From Paraburkholderia solitsugae (GTDB lineage: Bacteria; Pseudomonadota; Gammaproteobacteria; Burkholderiales; Burkholderiaceae): a stretch of DNA of 64,000 nt. The notes beneath the pieces were generated by a model. The model was not told where the DNA came from and made no database searches. It saw nothing but the letters and a program-made list of their open reading frames with translations. Of this stretch, positions 43,138 through 51,934 are shown in pieces (the first letter of the stretch is position 1; each line of letters begins with the position of its first letter). The stretch covers positions 1-64,000 of the forward strand of contig NZ_WOEY01000066.1 in assembly GCF_013177695.1 (NCBI RefSeq). The letters are read 5' to 3'. The translations under genes and the position numbers were made by a program.

Positions 43138-44229
43138 CTATCTGATCGATTGAATTTGCGCCTGGCTCAGCTCCCACGTATGCGGCGGTAGCGGAATGAA
43201 GTGCACCGTATCGAGGTACGCCTCGTTCGTCTCCGAGGGCACGATGGTCCAGAGCAGGAACCTGCGCAGCGCGGCAGCACTCGTAGCGTCGGGTTGCTTC
43301 GTCGACACCACCGCATACTCGTAATTGACGAGTGGATACGCGCCCGTTGCCGGCGCGAACACGAGGCTCAGACGTTCGTCAGGTGGCGTGCGCGGGCCGA
43401 GCGAGGCGGCGCCTGCCGTGACGGTGTCCTTGTTGGGCAGGACAAATTCGCCCGCGCCATTCTTGAGCGCCACGGTGCCGAGTTTCGCCGCGGCGACTTT
43501 GTCGCTAAAGCTGATGCCGACGTAACCGATCGACCAGGGCGTTGTCTGCAGCGCCTGCACCATGCCGGCATTGCCCACCGCGCTTGCGCTCCCCGGCACG
43601 GCTGGCCACGCGATGGTTGTGCCGTACCCCTTGTCGCTTTCCCAGGCCGGTGTCGAGAACGACAGGAACTGCGTGAAGACGAACGTATCGCCGGAACCTT
43701 CGGCCCGATGGATTGGCACGATGGCCTGGTGGGGCAACGCCACGCCCGGGTTGAGCGCCGCGATCTGCGGCGCGTCCCAGTTGCGAATCGCGCCCGTGTA
43801 GATCCCTGCGAGCACCGGGCCGTCCAGCTTGAGATGCGTCGCGTTGAGGCCGGGCAGGTTGTAGTTGACCGTCTGCGCAGCGATAGCGAGCGGGATGTTG
43901 ATGATCTGCGGGTGCTGCCTCATATCGGCATCGGACATATAGGCGTCGGACGCACCGATCTGCACCTTGCCCGTCAGCGCCTCCTGGATACCGGCTTCCG
44001 ATCCGGTCGCGCCGGTGCTAACCCGGATGCCGGGGTGCGACTTGATATACGCATCCACCCAGGTCGTGAACAACGGGTACAGCAAGGTCGAGCCGGTTTC
44101 GCTCAGTGTGAGGTCCTGCGCGTTGGCCAACGCGCCCGTCATCAAGGTAAGCGCTGCGATGCACAGCGGTGCAGCGGCGAGTTGCCGCCAGCGCGATCGC
44201 AGTATCGGGTTCTTAGGTTGCTCAGTCAT
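43138..44229 (-). CDS. PstS-type phosphate-binding periplasmic protein, orphan
   Basis: A 363-residue periplasmic substrate-binding protein of the PstS family, starting at ATG 44229. The signal peptide has a hydrophobic core LAAAPLCIAALTLMTGALA and likely cleaves near ANA-QD. Family features are LSETGSTLLYPLFTTWVDAYIKSHPGIRV, TGSEAGIQEAL, GASDAYMSDADM, HRAEGSGDTFVFTQFL (phosphate-binding Gly-Ser-Gly loop) and VNYEYAVVSTKQP. No pstC, pstA, pstB or phoU lies nearby; instead a phosphate-symporter-like MFS is 68 bases upstream on the same strand. It may feed that transporter or act as an extracytoplasmic phosphate sensor. Confidence 0.85.
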   Translation of the reverse strand: MTEQPKNPILRSRWRQLAAAPLCIAALTLMTGALANAQDLTLSETGSTLLYPLFTTWVDAYIKSHPGIRVSTGATGSEAGIQEALTGKVQIGASDAYMSDADMRQHPQIINIPLAIAAQTVNYNLPGLNATHLKLDGPVLAGIYTGAIRNWDAPQIAALNPGVALPHQAIVPIHRAEGSGDTFVFTQFLSFSTPAWESDKGYGTTIAWPAVPGSASAVGNAGMVQALQTTPWSIGYVGISFSDKVAAAKLGTVALKNGAGEFVLPNKDTVTAGAASLGPRTPPDERLSLVFAPATGAYPLVNYEYAVVSTKQPDATSAAALRRFLLWTIVPSETNEAYLDTVHFIPLPPHTWELSQAQIQSIR

Positions 44230-44297
44230 GCATGTCTCCGTCGCGATACGGGGAATCCGTCGGTTGTGTGCAAGCGTCACGGCAGGATGTGAACGCG

Positions 44298-45785
44298 TTA
44301 GCGTCCAATCTCGTCAAGGCTCACGCCATTTGTTTCGATGCGGAAAATCCATGTCACCACGGCGCCGAGAATCGACGTGCCCACGAGAATGTAGAGTAGC
44401 GGTCCCGTGCCGATGCCTGTGAGGAGAATCGGGAACAGGAACGCGGTTGCCACCGCGCCGATCTTGCCGACTGCTGCGGCGAACCCTGCACCTGTGCCGC
44501 GAATGGCGGTCGGGAACACTTCGCCTGCCAGCAGATAGGTCTGCGCATTAGGCCCCAGGTTGGTCATGAAGTTGAACAGCATGAAGCCGGCGAAAATCAC
44601 CACCGTCTTGGTGGAGCCTTCAAAACCATCGGAGAACGAAGCGAGTAGCAGACCTGCCGCACAGCCGATAAAGCCGATCACCTGCAGCCAGATCCGCCCG
44701 ACCCGGTCTGCGAGGACAACCGCGAAAATGATGCCGACAATCAGCAGCATCGTGATCAGGGCCGCGCCTTTGGCCGCGAGGATATCGTTGAGGATCAGGT
44801 CGGTGATGCTGCGCACATGGTCCGGTTTGCTGCCGAACGCTGCGGCGAGGATGGTGGGTGTGAAGATGCCAATCCCATAGGTGCCGAGATCCTGCAGGAA
44901 CCACGGGATCGAGGCAAGAATCGTGGCGCGCAGGTTGCGCTTCGCGAACAGCGCAAAAAAACTTTGCTTGCCGCCGTGGCCGCTGGCGGCATCATCGATG
45001 TCGCGCGACAGCGCGATGCTGGTCGGATACTGCGGCGTACGTACGAGCAGGCGTTTCGCCGCAGCTTCCGCGCGATCGACCGCGCCGCGAATATGCAACC
45101 AGCTCGGGCTTTCGGTGATGAAGAAGCGGCCGACGGTCACCGCCAGTGCCGGGATGATCGCGGTGCCGTACATCCAGCGCCACGCGTCGAGGGTCGGGAT
45201 CGTCGACAGGACCAGAAAGCCCACCGCCGTACCGCCCAGCGCGCCCAACGCCTGGAAGCCGAATGCCGCCAGCACCAGTTTGCCGCGGGCGCTGCTGGGG
45301 ATGCTTTCGGAGATGATCATGTGCGCGGTCGGGTAGTCGCAGCCGAGCGCCACGCCGAGCCCGAACAGGCAGATCACGAGCGAGGTGAAGTTGGTGCAAA
45401 GTACCAGCAGCACCAGAAACGCGACGAAGATGATCATCTCGACAATGAACATCCGCTTGCGTCCGAAGTAGTCGGACATGCCGCCCAGACCCACCGCGCC
45501 GACCAGGATGCCCATCAGGCTGGCGGCGCTGATGAGGCCGTTCTGTGCCGCGCCGATGCCGAACTCGCGCGAAATCAGCGGAAGCGCCACGCCTGTCATA
45601 AAGACAACAAATCCTTCGAAGAACTTACCGGCTGCCGCGAGCGCCCAGATGCGCCATTGCATGCCCGTCATCGGCACCGTCGGAAGATGGGTCCCGTCGG
45701 GCCACATTGGGCGTTCGTCAATGTACTGCTGGACTGACTTCACATTGGCGCGCCGCAAGCCCTCGGAATCTGCCACATCATGCAT
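44298..45785 (-). CDS. MFS transporter, phosphate:H+ symporter-like (PHS branch)
   Basis: A 495-residue, 12-segment transporter starting at ATG 45785, with an AGGGAG Shine-Dalgarno. The GLGVALGCDYPTAHMIISESIPSSARGK segment matches the PHS/sugar-porter signature GGDYP...SE, and GRKRMFIVEMIIF follows the 2-3 loop. A cytoplasmic N-terminal tail of about 45 residues (QQYIDERPMWPDGTHLP) is unusual. It lies upstream of the PstS-type protein on the same strand. It may import phosphate or an organic phosphate ester, but related carriers move other acids, so specificity is uncertain. Confidence 0.8.
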   Translation of the reverse strand: MHDVADSEGLRRANVKSVQQYIDERPMWPDGTHLPTVPMTGMQWRIWALAAAGKFFEGFVVFMTGVALPLISREFGIGAAQNGLISAASLMGILVGAVGLGGMSDYFGRKRMFIVEMIIFVAFLVLLVLCTNFTSLVICLFGLGVALGCDYPTAHMIISESIPSSARGKLVLAAFGFQALGALGGTAVGFLVLSTIPTLDAWRWMYGTAIIPALAVTVGRFFITESPSWLHIRGAVDRAEAAAKRLLVRTPQYPTSIALSRDIDDAASGHGGKQSFFALFAKRNLRATILASIPWFLQDLGTYGIGIFTPTILAAAFGSKPDHVRSITDLILNDILAAKGAALITMLLIVGIIFAVVLADRVGRIWLQVIGFIGCAAGLLLASFSDGFEGSTKTVVIFAGFMLFNFMTNLGPNAQTYLLAGEVFPTAIRGTGAGFAAAVGKIGAVATAFLFPILLTGIGTGPLLYILVGTSILGAVVTWIFRIETNGVSLDEIGR

Positions 45786-46146
45786 AATTTGCTCCCTGTG
45801 GAACTGCTGCAATGGCACGGGCGATTGAAAGCACGTCGTCAGTTTATCGGGCCACACACTCGTGTTTCGCCACGCGTCATGCGCCTCTCAGTGGCGCGCG
45901 AATCTGGAATCGAGAATCTGGCTAACGCAAGGCAGGCGGGGAGTTGGGTGAATCGACGCCGTCTCGACGCCGTGGCAGCCAGGCTGACATGGTGCAGTCC
46001 GTGGGTGTCGTGCAGATGACACAAACCTGCCACACGTCATTCGGTGCAAGTTCGCGTGTTACGTTCTTTTTCACAACGATGAGGGGCGTCGTCGCTGACG
46101 TACAAAAGTAGCAGGCAGGCGAGGCCTGCCGCTATCTCTGGCGCCG
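45786..46146. other. Intergenic region, no gene seen
   Basis: The 361 bases between the MFS start and the convergent-side end of the next LysR gene carry only short frames with no family resemblance. An AT-rich patch (ACGTTCTTTTTCACAACG) near 46060 could hold a promoter, but I cannot place one confidently. Confidence 0.3.
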
Positions 46147-47052
46147 CTAAAGCCACGGTGGTTTTGCAAATATCCCGGCAATCCATTCGACAAACGCACG
46201 CGTCTTTGCCGGCTCATGTTTAATCGACGCGCGTACCACACTCACGCCCGTCTCCCCCCGAACCTGCCAGTCGGGAAGAACGTGCACGAGTCGGCCTTCT
46301 GCGAGCTCACGTCCAACCAGCCAGTCAGTTGCCATGATCACGCCGGAGCCGGCGAGCGCCGCCTGAACGACAGCTTGCGCGTCATCCATCTCGAGCCTGC
46401 TGTTGACCTTGAGCGCGCGGCTCCGGCCGTCGCGATGCAAATGCCAGACCGGATGGGTGGAAAGTCGCGTAAAGCAGGTGCATTCGTGTTGCAGCAGGTC
46501 GTCGGCCTCGGTTAGCGCTGGCCGCGCGTCGAGATAGGAGGGCGCAGCACAGAGCAATCGCCGGGTCGTCGCGAGGCGGCGGCCTATCAGACGGCTGTCT
46601 TGCATTTCGCCGATTCGCACGCCAACGTCGAACCCTTCGGCGATGAGATCGACGTACCGGTCCGAGTAACTCACATCGATCCGAATCCCCGGATAGCGGG
46701 CCAGAAATTCCGGGAGTCTTGGCGCAATCCATATCCGGCCGAACGCGACGGGCAAACTGAGCCGCAAGTGCCCGGAAGGCAAGGACGACATCGCGCGGAC
46801 CGTTTCTTGCGCGTGACGCACCATATCCATGGCCTCGCGTATCCGTTCCCTGAAAAGGCGGCCCGCTTCTGTCGCTGAAACACGGCGTGTCGATCGCTCG
46901 AGGAGCCGAATGCCAAGGCGCGTTTCCAGTGCGGCGACGCGTCTTGAGACGACTGATCCGTCTCGTCCCAAGCGACGTCCGGCGGCCGAGAAGCTGCCGG
47001 TTTCAAGCACCGCGAGGAATGCCTCGCTCTGGTCCGCTTCAACACTGTCCAT
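46147..47052 (-). CDS. LysR-family regulator
   Basis: A 301-residue LysR regulator. The ATG at 47052 gives MDSVEADQSEAFLAVLETGSFSAAGRRLGRDGSVVSRRVAALETRLGIRLLERSTRRVSATEAGRLF, the correct family start; upstream in-frame residues are not family-like. The effector domain is complete, ending WIAGIFAKPPWL. It is divergent from the medium-chain dehydrogenase at 47156 across 103 bases and probably controls it. Confidence 0.87.
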   Translation of the reverse strand: MDSVEADQSEAFLAVLETGSFSAAGRRLGRDGSVVSRRVAALETRLGIRLLERSTRRVSATEAGRLFRERIREAMDMVRHAQETVRAMSSLPSGHLRLSLPVAFGRIWIAPRLPEFLARYPGIRIDVSYSDRYVDLIAEGFDVGVRIGEMQDSRLIGRRLATTRRLLCAAPSYLDARPALTEADDLLQHECTCFTRLSTHPVWHLHRDGRSRALKVNSRLEMDDAQAVVQAALAGSGVIMATDWLVGRELAEGRLVHVLPDWQVRGETGVSVVRASIKHEPAKTRAFVEWIAGIFAKPPWL

Positions 47053-47155
47053 TGATGCACCGTGCGCAGTAATGTTATGTTTCTGCGGCGAATTATAGCG
47101 TTGGCGCCTTGTTAGGATGTCCTCCTCGCGGTCATCCCTTACGGAGGTTTTCCCC

Positions 47156-48169
47156 ATGCGGGCCTTTCAGCTGACATCGCTATCCATCGATTCACTTCAC
47201 CTCGCCGATGTACCCACACCCAAGCCTGAAGCGGGCGAAGTGCTGGTCCGCTTGCGGGCCGCGAGTCTGAATTACCTTGACCTGATGGTCGGGTCGGGGC
47301 GATTGGGACAGGCCGATATGCCGTCGTTCATCCCAGGCACCGACGGCGCAGGAGAAATCGTTGAAGTGGGCAGCCATGTCAGCGGATGGTCGGTGGGCGA
47401 CAGAGTGGTGCCCGGCCTGATTGTCGACTGGGCTTCTGGTCCTCTCTCTCGTTCCACGTCAGGGAGTATGCGGGGCGTGACCATGCCGGGTTCGCTCGCG
47501 GACTATGCGGTGGTTCCGGCCACCTCTTTAGCCCGCATCCCCGAGCAATTGTCGTTTGTCGAAGCCGCCACGCTCCCGATCGCGGCAACGACTGCGTGGA
47601 ATGCGATCGTCGCGGGCAACGTCCGGCCAGGTGCCGTCGTGGTGCTGTTGGGCACGGGCGGCGTGAGTCTGTTCGCCTTGCAGTTCGCGAAAGCCGCGGG
47701 TGCGCGAGTGATCATCACGTCGTCATCGGACGAAAAACTGGCGCGCGCCCGTGAGCTGGGCGCGGACGTGACGATCAACTACGTTTCCACGCCCGGATGG
47801 GATGAGGTCGTCCTCGACGAGACTGGCGGAGACGGGGCTGATCTGATCGTCGAAACAGTCGGACCGGCCACCTTTGCCCGCTCGCTAAATGCGGCGGCCT
47901 TTGCCGGGACGGTCTACGTGGTTGGCTTTGTCAGTGGGATGGAACTCTCCATTCCGGTCCTTCCGATCAATCTGAAAACCTTGCGCATCATCGGGAGCAA
48001 CACGGGCTCTACCGCCAATCTCGCTGACACGGTTCGCGCGATCAAGGGGGGCGGAATCAAACCCGTTATCGACCGGACGTTCAGCTTCGAAGACACTCAG
48101 GCTGCTTACCGCTTTCTCGAGAGCGGGTCTCACTTCGGTAAAGTCGCCATAGACTTCGGTCCGCAATAA
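47156..48169 (+). CDS. Zinc-independent medium-chain (quinone-type) alcohol dehydrogenase
   Basis: A 337-residue NAD(P)-dependent MDR protein with a GGAGG Shine-Dalgarno. Features are the GroES-like start EVLVRLRAASLNYLDLMVGSG, FIPGTDGAGEIVEVGSHVSGWSVGDRVV, LPIAATTAWNAIV, the cofactor motif VVLLGTGGVSLFALQFAKAAGARVI and the end GGGIKPVIDRTFSFEDTQAAYRFLESGSHFGKVAI. The catalytic Cys and structural zinc Cys cluster are absent, so it belongs with zinc-free quinone oxidoreductase or enoyl-reductase-like members. The divergent LysR gene is its probable regulator. Confidence 0.85.
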   Translation: MRAFQLTSLSIDSLHLADVPTPKPEAGEVLVRLRAASLNYLDLMVGSGRLGQADMPSFIPGTDGAGEIVEVGSHVSGWSVGDRVVPGLIVDWASGPLSRSTSGSMRGVTMPGSLADYAVVPATSLARIPEQLSFVEAATLPIAATTAWNAIVAGNVRPGAVVVLLGTGGVSLFALQFAKAAGARVIITSSSDEKLARARELGADVTINYVSTPGWDEVVLDETGGDGADLIVETVGPATFARSLNAAAFAGTVYVVGFVSGMELSIPVLPINLKTLRIIGSNTGSTANLADTVRAIKGGGIKPVIDRTFSFEDTQAAYRFLESGSHFGKVAIDFGPQ

Positions 48170-48215
48170 CGCTTCGTACGCGTCATGACCCCGTCGTCGC
48201 CATCGAAATACCTCG

Positions 48216-48314
48216 TCACGGTTCGAAATGCGGTTGCATCAGGGCTTTGAACCATTCGATGAAAGTGACCCGCCGACTGAAGACACGGTATTGATCAAGT
48301 TTATCCATTGAACG
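48216..48314 (-). pseudogene. Relic of a LysR-type regulator C-terminus
   Basis: On the minus strand a short open stretch ending in TGA at 48216-48218 reads SMDKLDQYRVFSRRVTFIEWFKALMQPHFEP. Segments such as RRVTFIEWFKALM match the usual end of LysR effector domains (RVRAFIDWL...). An in-frame stop lies upstream at 48315-48317 and no HTH part is found. It looks like the last 33 codons of a decayed LysR gene beside the SDR at 48421. The match is by pattern only. Confidence 0.4.
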
Positions 48315-48420
48315 TTATTGCCTTGATACACCGCTTTCGATCTCATCCTTCATCGCAGGCACCGTCTTGCGGTAGTTGCTGAGTCGGCCGGCGACAGGCT
48401 GCCGGCCGTCGCAAGCACCA

Positions 48421-49194
48421 TCACTTCGTCGCATAGCCCCCATTGATGAGAATGGTCTGGCCGGTGATCCACCATCCGTCACTGACCAGATGACGGATAA
48501 ACGGCACCACGTCATTGATATCGGTCAGGCCCGTTTTGGAAAACGATGATAGCGCCGCAGCGGTCTTATGATATGCGACCGCGTCTTCGCCTTCGGCCGG
48601 ATAGAAAAACGGCGTGTCCATCGGTCCCGGGCCTACCGCGGTGACCGAAATGCCGCGCGTGCCAAACTCCTTTGCGGCTGCGCGCGTGTAATGCTCGACA
48701 GGGGCCTTGGTGCCCGCGTACGCGGCATAGAACGGCGTGAATGCGCCCAGAAGAGACGTGACAAGCGTGACGATTTTGCCGTTGTCGTTGACATGCTTGC
48801 CCGCTTCCTTGAGAAAGAAGAACGCAGTTTTCGAATTAACCGCGGTCATCTCGTCATACTCAGCCTCGCTGATCTCAACGAACGGTTTTTTCAGCACCTT
48901 GCCGACGGTGTTGATGGCGATGTCAGGTTTGCCTACCGCGGCTACCACATCGGCAAACAGTTTCTCGACCGCGCTGGCGCGGGTCAAGTCTGCCTGAAAC
49001 GCCACCGCCTCGGCGCCCGCAGCTCGGATTGCGTCGACCGTGGCATCGGCTTGAGCCTGACTGCCGGCACTGTTGTAGTGAATCGCAATAGCCTTGGCGC
49101 CTTGGGCTGCGAGATCGCGGGCGATCAGGCCACCCAGATTTTTCGCGCCACCTGCGATGAGCACAACCTTGCCTTTGATGGAATGGTCTGCCAT
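48421..49194 (-). CDS. Short-chain dehydrogenase with atypical NTVG motif
   Basis: A 257-residue SDR starting at ATG 49194, with IAGGAKNLGGLIARDLAAQGAK for cofactor binding and YAGTKAP for Tyr-x3-Lys. The usual NNAG strand-4 motif reads INTVG (AINTVGKVLKKPF), and the active-site Ser lies in TLVTSLLGAF. The end DGWWITGQTILINGGYATK is typical. An inverted repeat CTGGAT-N5-ATCCAG lies 69 bases upstream of the start, and a LysR relic follows its 3' end. The substrate is unknown. Confidence 0.86.
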   Translation of the reverse strand: MADHSIKGKVVLIAGGAKNLGGLIARDLAAQGAKAIAIHYNSAGSQAQADATVDAIRAAGAEAVAFQADLTRASAVEKLFADVVAAVGKPDIAINTVGKVLKKPFVEISEAEYDEMTAVNSKTAFFFLKEAGKHVNDNGKIVTLVTSLLGAFTPFYAAYAGTKAPVEHYTRAAAKEFGTRGISVTAVGPGPMDTPFFYPAEGEDAVAYHKTAAALSSFSKTGLTDINDVVPFIRHLVSDGWWITGQTILINGGYATK

Positions 49195-49262
49195 GGGAAT
49201 GTCCTCGATGTTCGGGGAATTCAAGTCTACGCGGCATCTGGCGCAAAATAAGCTCCCGTGCC

Positions 49263-49279
49263 CTGGATGGATTATCCAG
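49263..49279. promoter_or_regulatory. Operator-like dyad CTGGAT-N5-ATCCAG
   Basis: Perfect six-base arms CTGGAT (49263-49268) and ATCCAG (49274-49279) in the 267-base divergent region between the SDR at 48421 and the MFS at 49462. The spacing suits a dimeric HTH regulator such as a TetR- or HxlR-type protein. No such regulator gene is adjacent; the only neighbouring regulator remnant is the LysR relic. Confidence 0.4.
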
Positions 49280-49461
49280 AGAATGGGTCCAATCGCCTGG
49301 AGAGTGTTTCATGCCCGAGCCGCTGGCAAACGGAGCAGGCGACAATAGACTGTGAATTTATGATTGGCTCGTGCCTACGTTCACGAATCTTGGGCGTCGC
49401 TCAAAAGCCTGGCAAAATCGCTGTACGGCGTGGAGCTTACAAGCAGTCAGAAGGAGACGGC

Positions 49462-50688
49462 GTGAGGGACGAACTGGAGATCGACCGGGCAGACCGGCAG
49501 GCGGCCGCCGCGAACCGCGCGGTGCTGGTGATTGCCGTCGCGCAGTTGCTCGGGACCTCGTTGTGGTTCAGCGCAAACGGCGCGATGCGGGAATTGCAGG
49601 CGAGCTGGCATCTCAGCGCGTCCGGCATAGGTTGGCTCACGAACGCGACGCAGGCGGGCTTCATTGTCGGAACGCTGCTCTCGGCGACGACCGGGATCGC
49701 CGATCGTGTGCCCACAAGCCGCGTGTTCGCGCTCTGCGGTCTGATCGGCGCGGCGCTGAATGCGCTCTTTGCACTGTGCAGTGCGGGGCTCGGTTCGGCA
49801 CTTGTATTCCGCTTCGGCGTGGGTGTGGCGCTCGCCGGTATCTATCCGCTGGGTATGAAATTGCTGGTGTCGTGGGCGCCGGGGCGCGCGGCGCAAACGC
49901 TTGCGTTGCTAGTCGCCATGCTGACGCTCGGCACGGCGTCCGTGCATGCGATTCGTGCCGCGTTCTCAAGTGTGCCGTGGCAGACGGTAGTGCTGGCGTC
50001 GTCCGGGCTCGCCGTGGTCGGCGCCTCGCTGGTGTTTATGCTCGGCGAAGGGCCGCATGCACGCGCTGGCGCTGCGCGTCGCCCGGCGTTGTCCGGCGGC
50101 GTGTGGGAGGTGATCAGAATCCGCGAGTTCCGGGCCGCGGCGTTTGGATACTTCGGCCACATGTGGGAGTTGTATGCGTTCTGGACGCTCACGCCGCTCT
50201 TCGTGCAACACGCGTTGACGGGGGCAGTGCAGCCATCGGCCAGCGCGGTGGCGTTCTGGTCGTTCGCGATCATCGGCATCGGCGCGGCGGGCTGTGTATT
50301 AGGCGGCATGTTGAGCCGGTCGGCGGGCAGCGCGCGCACGGCGGCACTGGCACTGGCGACTTCAGGTACGCTATGCGCCGTTTATCCGCTGGCTTCGACG
50401 CTCGGCGCTTCGCTGCAACTCGCTTTGCTGCTCGTTTGGGGGGTAAGCGTGGTGGCCGACTCGCCGCAGTTCTCGGCGCTGTCCGTGCGGGCGTGTCCCG
50501 CGGACAAAATCGGCGGCGCGCTGACCCTGCAAAACAGCTTTGGCTTTTTCCTGTCGGCCTGCTCAATTCTCTGGTCAACAAGCGCGTATCACGCGCTCGA
50601 TGTGCACGTCGCCTGGCTGCTCTTGCCAGGCCCCGTTTTGGGTCTCATTGCCATGACCCCGCTGCTCGCGAAAAAGCCGCGCTGGTGA
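49462..50688 (+). CDS. MFS transporter (YbfB/cyanate-type, 12 segments)
   Basis: A 408-residue transporter starting at a GTG (49462) with a strong AAGGAG Shine-Dalgarno six bases upstream. The longer upstream open frame has no family resemblance. Segments such as LLGTSLWFSANGAMRELQASWHLSASGIGWLTNATQAGFIVGTLLSA (helices 1-2) and RFGVGVALAGIYPLGMKLLVSWAPGRAA (helices 4-5) mark a small-molecule MFS branch often annotated as generic. It stands alone, divergent from the SDR, and its substrate is unknown. Confidence 0.8.
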   Translation: MRDELEIDRADRQAAAANRAVLVIAVAQLLGTSLWFSANGAMRELQASWHLSASGIGWLTNATQAGFIVGTLLSATTGIADRVPTSRVFALCGLIGAALNALFALCSAGLGSALVFRFGVGVALAGIYPLGMKLLVSWAPGRAAQTLALLVAMLTLGTASVHAIRAAFSSVPWQTVVLASSGLAVVGASLVFMLGEGPHARAGAARRPALSGGVWEVIRIREFRAAAFGYFGHMWELYAFWTLTPLFVQHALTGAVQPSASAVAFWSFAIIGIGAAGCVLGGMLSRSAGSARTAALALATSGTLCAVYPLASTLGASLQLALLLVWGVSVVADSPQFSALSVRACPADKIGGALTLQNSFGFFLSACSILWSTSAYHALDVHVAWLLLPGPVLGLIAMTPLLAKKPRW

Positions 50689-50763
50689 TGCGAGCGCGGC
50701 GTTTATCGACCAGCTGAAACCTTTTTATCCCATTCGCATACTATGGCGGAAAGGTTGCGCAAG

Positions 50764-50846
50764 TTTGCACTGTTCATGCAAAGACCCTTGTACTATATGG
50801 TTCAGCGGGAATCGGCCCGGGAGCCAGCGTGAGAGGAGCCAGCGTG
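50764..50846 (+). promoter_or_regulatory. Dyad and 15-base tandem repeat upstream of the unusual response regulator
   Basis: A dyad TTTGCA-N7-TGCAAA spans 50764-50782. Downstream the 12-mer GGAGCCAGCGTG occurs twice at 50820-50831 and 50835-50846 as part of a 15-base tandem duplication. The dyad could bind a regulator of the response-regulator/kinase genes that follow. The tandem repeat lies in the probable 5' leader, 40-67 bases before the ATG. Confidence 0.4.
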
Positions 50847-50886
50847 TCAGCCGGCGCAAGGCGCGCCACATATTCCACGTAAAAAC

Positions 50887-51861
50887 ATGAACAATTTTAT
50901 TCGCCCCCCTGTTTTCTATCCGACCTCTGTCGTTTTCGTGGACGACAACGACAGCTATCTTGATGCATTGCGCAGATTCTTTCCGGATATTTCAACCAAT
51001 CTGTTCTTCACGCGGCCTCAAACCGCACTCGCTTTCATCCGCAAACATGCCCGCGAGAATTCGCTGGAGTTCGCGCCGGCGTCGGCCTGTCTGAGCGAGA
51101 CTGGCCTCGAGCGGTTTGTCGAAAGCTCGGCGGAGCGCGACATCCTGGCCCGGGATTCCCGATTCGCGGAGGTGGCCGCGGTTGTCGTCGATTACGACAT
51201 GCCCGGGATGAGCGGCGTCGAATTCCTTTCGTCCATATCCAATTTGCGTTGCACGAAGGTGCTCCTGACCGGCGTCGCGGATGAGACCGTCGCGGTAAAG
51301 GCCTTCAATGCCGGAATCGTCGATCTGTATCTGAGAAAAACGGATGCGGATTCAGCCAGCAGACTGGTTCATTTTCTGAAAGACGCCAAAGGCAGGCATT
51401 GTTCAGAGGCAGGCTGGTTGGGCTTAGGCGAAAACGGCACGACCTATTGCGATCCGCGAACGAGGAAGGTCATCGACGCGGTGGTGGCCGCTGAAGGCAT
51501 CGTCGAGTATTACTGGCGTCCGGAGCAGAATGCCATCCTGATGTTCGACCGCGCGGGCAATCCGAGCGTTTTCCTTGCGTGGGCTGAGAATGACTGGATC
51601 TCCCAGGCGGAGATCCTGGCCGATGAGAGTGGGCCGGCGGATCTGTTGAGGAAAATGGCGGTGCGCGAGTCGATGCCTGTTTTCTGGCCGCACCTGGCCT
51701 TCCGTCCCGAAACGCACTTCAGGACAGTCAAACCGCAAACCATCCCGGACTGGGACGACGCTTTCTATTGCTGGACCCGCATAGACCCGGCCGACGTGGG
51801 TTTGAGCACACGGACGTTTGCGCAATGGCGGAGTGACCGGAATCAGCCAACTCGCGGATGA
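50887..51861 (+). CDS. Response regulator with unusual C-terminal domain (LqsR/PhcQ-like)
   Basis: A 324-residue receiver protein. The receiver (about residues 13-175) has Asp19-Asp20 (FVDDNDSY), phosphoacceptor Asp102 in VVDYDMPGMSG, Thr in LLTGVAD and Lys in YLRKTD. It contains an extra segment of about 50 residues between the second strand and the phosphoacceptor strand (RKHARENSLEFAPASACLSETGLERFVESSAERDILARD). The last 150 residues match no DNA-binding, cyclase or phosphodiesterase domain I recognise (EYYWRPEQNAILMFDRAGNPSVFLAWAENDWISQAEILADE). The layout recalls LqsR/JqsR/PhcQ-type regulators of alpha-hydroxyketone or 3-hydroxy-ester signalling, by memory only. It pairs with the kinase that follows 73 bases later. 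Confidence 0.8.
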   Translation: MNNFIRPPVFYPTSVVFVDDNDSYLDALRRFFPDISTNLFFTRPQTALAFIRKHARENSLEFAPASACLSETGLERFVESSAERDILARDSRFAEVAAVVVDYDMPGMSGVEFLSSISNLRCTKVLLTGVADETVAVKAFNAGIVDLYLRKTDADSASRLVHFLKDAKGRHCSEAGWLGLGENGTTYCDPRTRKVIDAVVAAEGIVEYYWRPEQNAILMFDRAGNPSVFLAWAENDWISQAEILADESGPADLLRKMAVRESMPVFWPHLAFRPETHFRTVKPQTIPDWDDAFYCWTRIDPADVGLSTRTFAQWRSDRNQPTRG

Positions 51862-51934
51862 CGGGTTGGCCCCTTCGCGTACGCCACTATAACAATGCCG
51901 GAATAGACCAACGTTTGCAGACACATTGAGCCAC

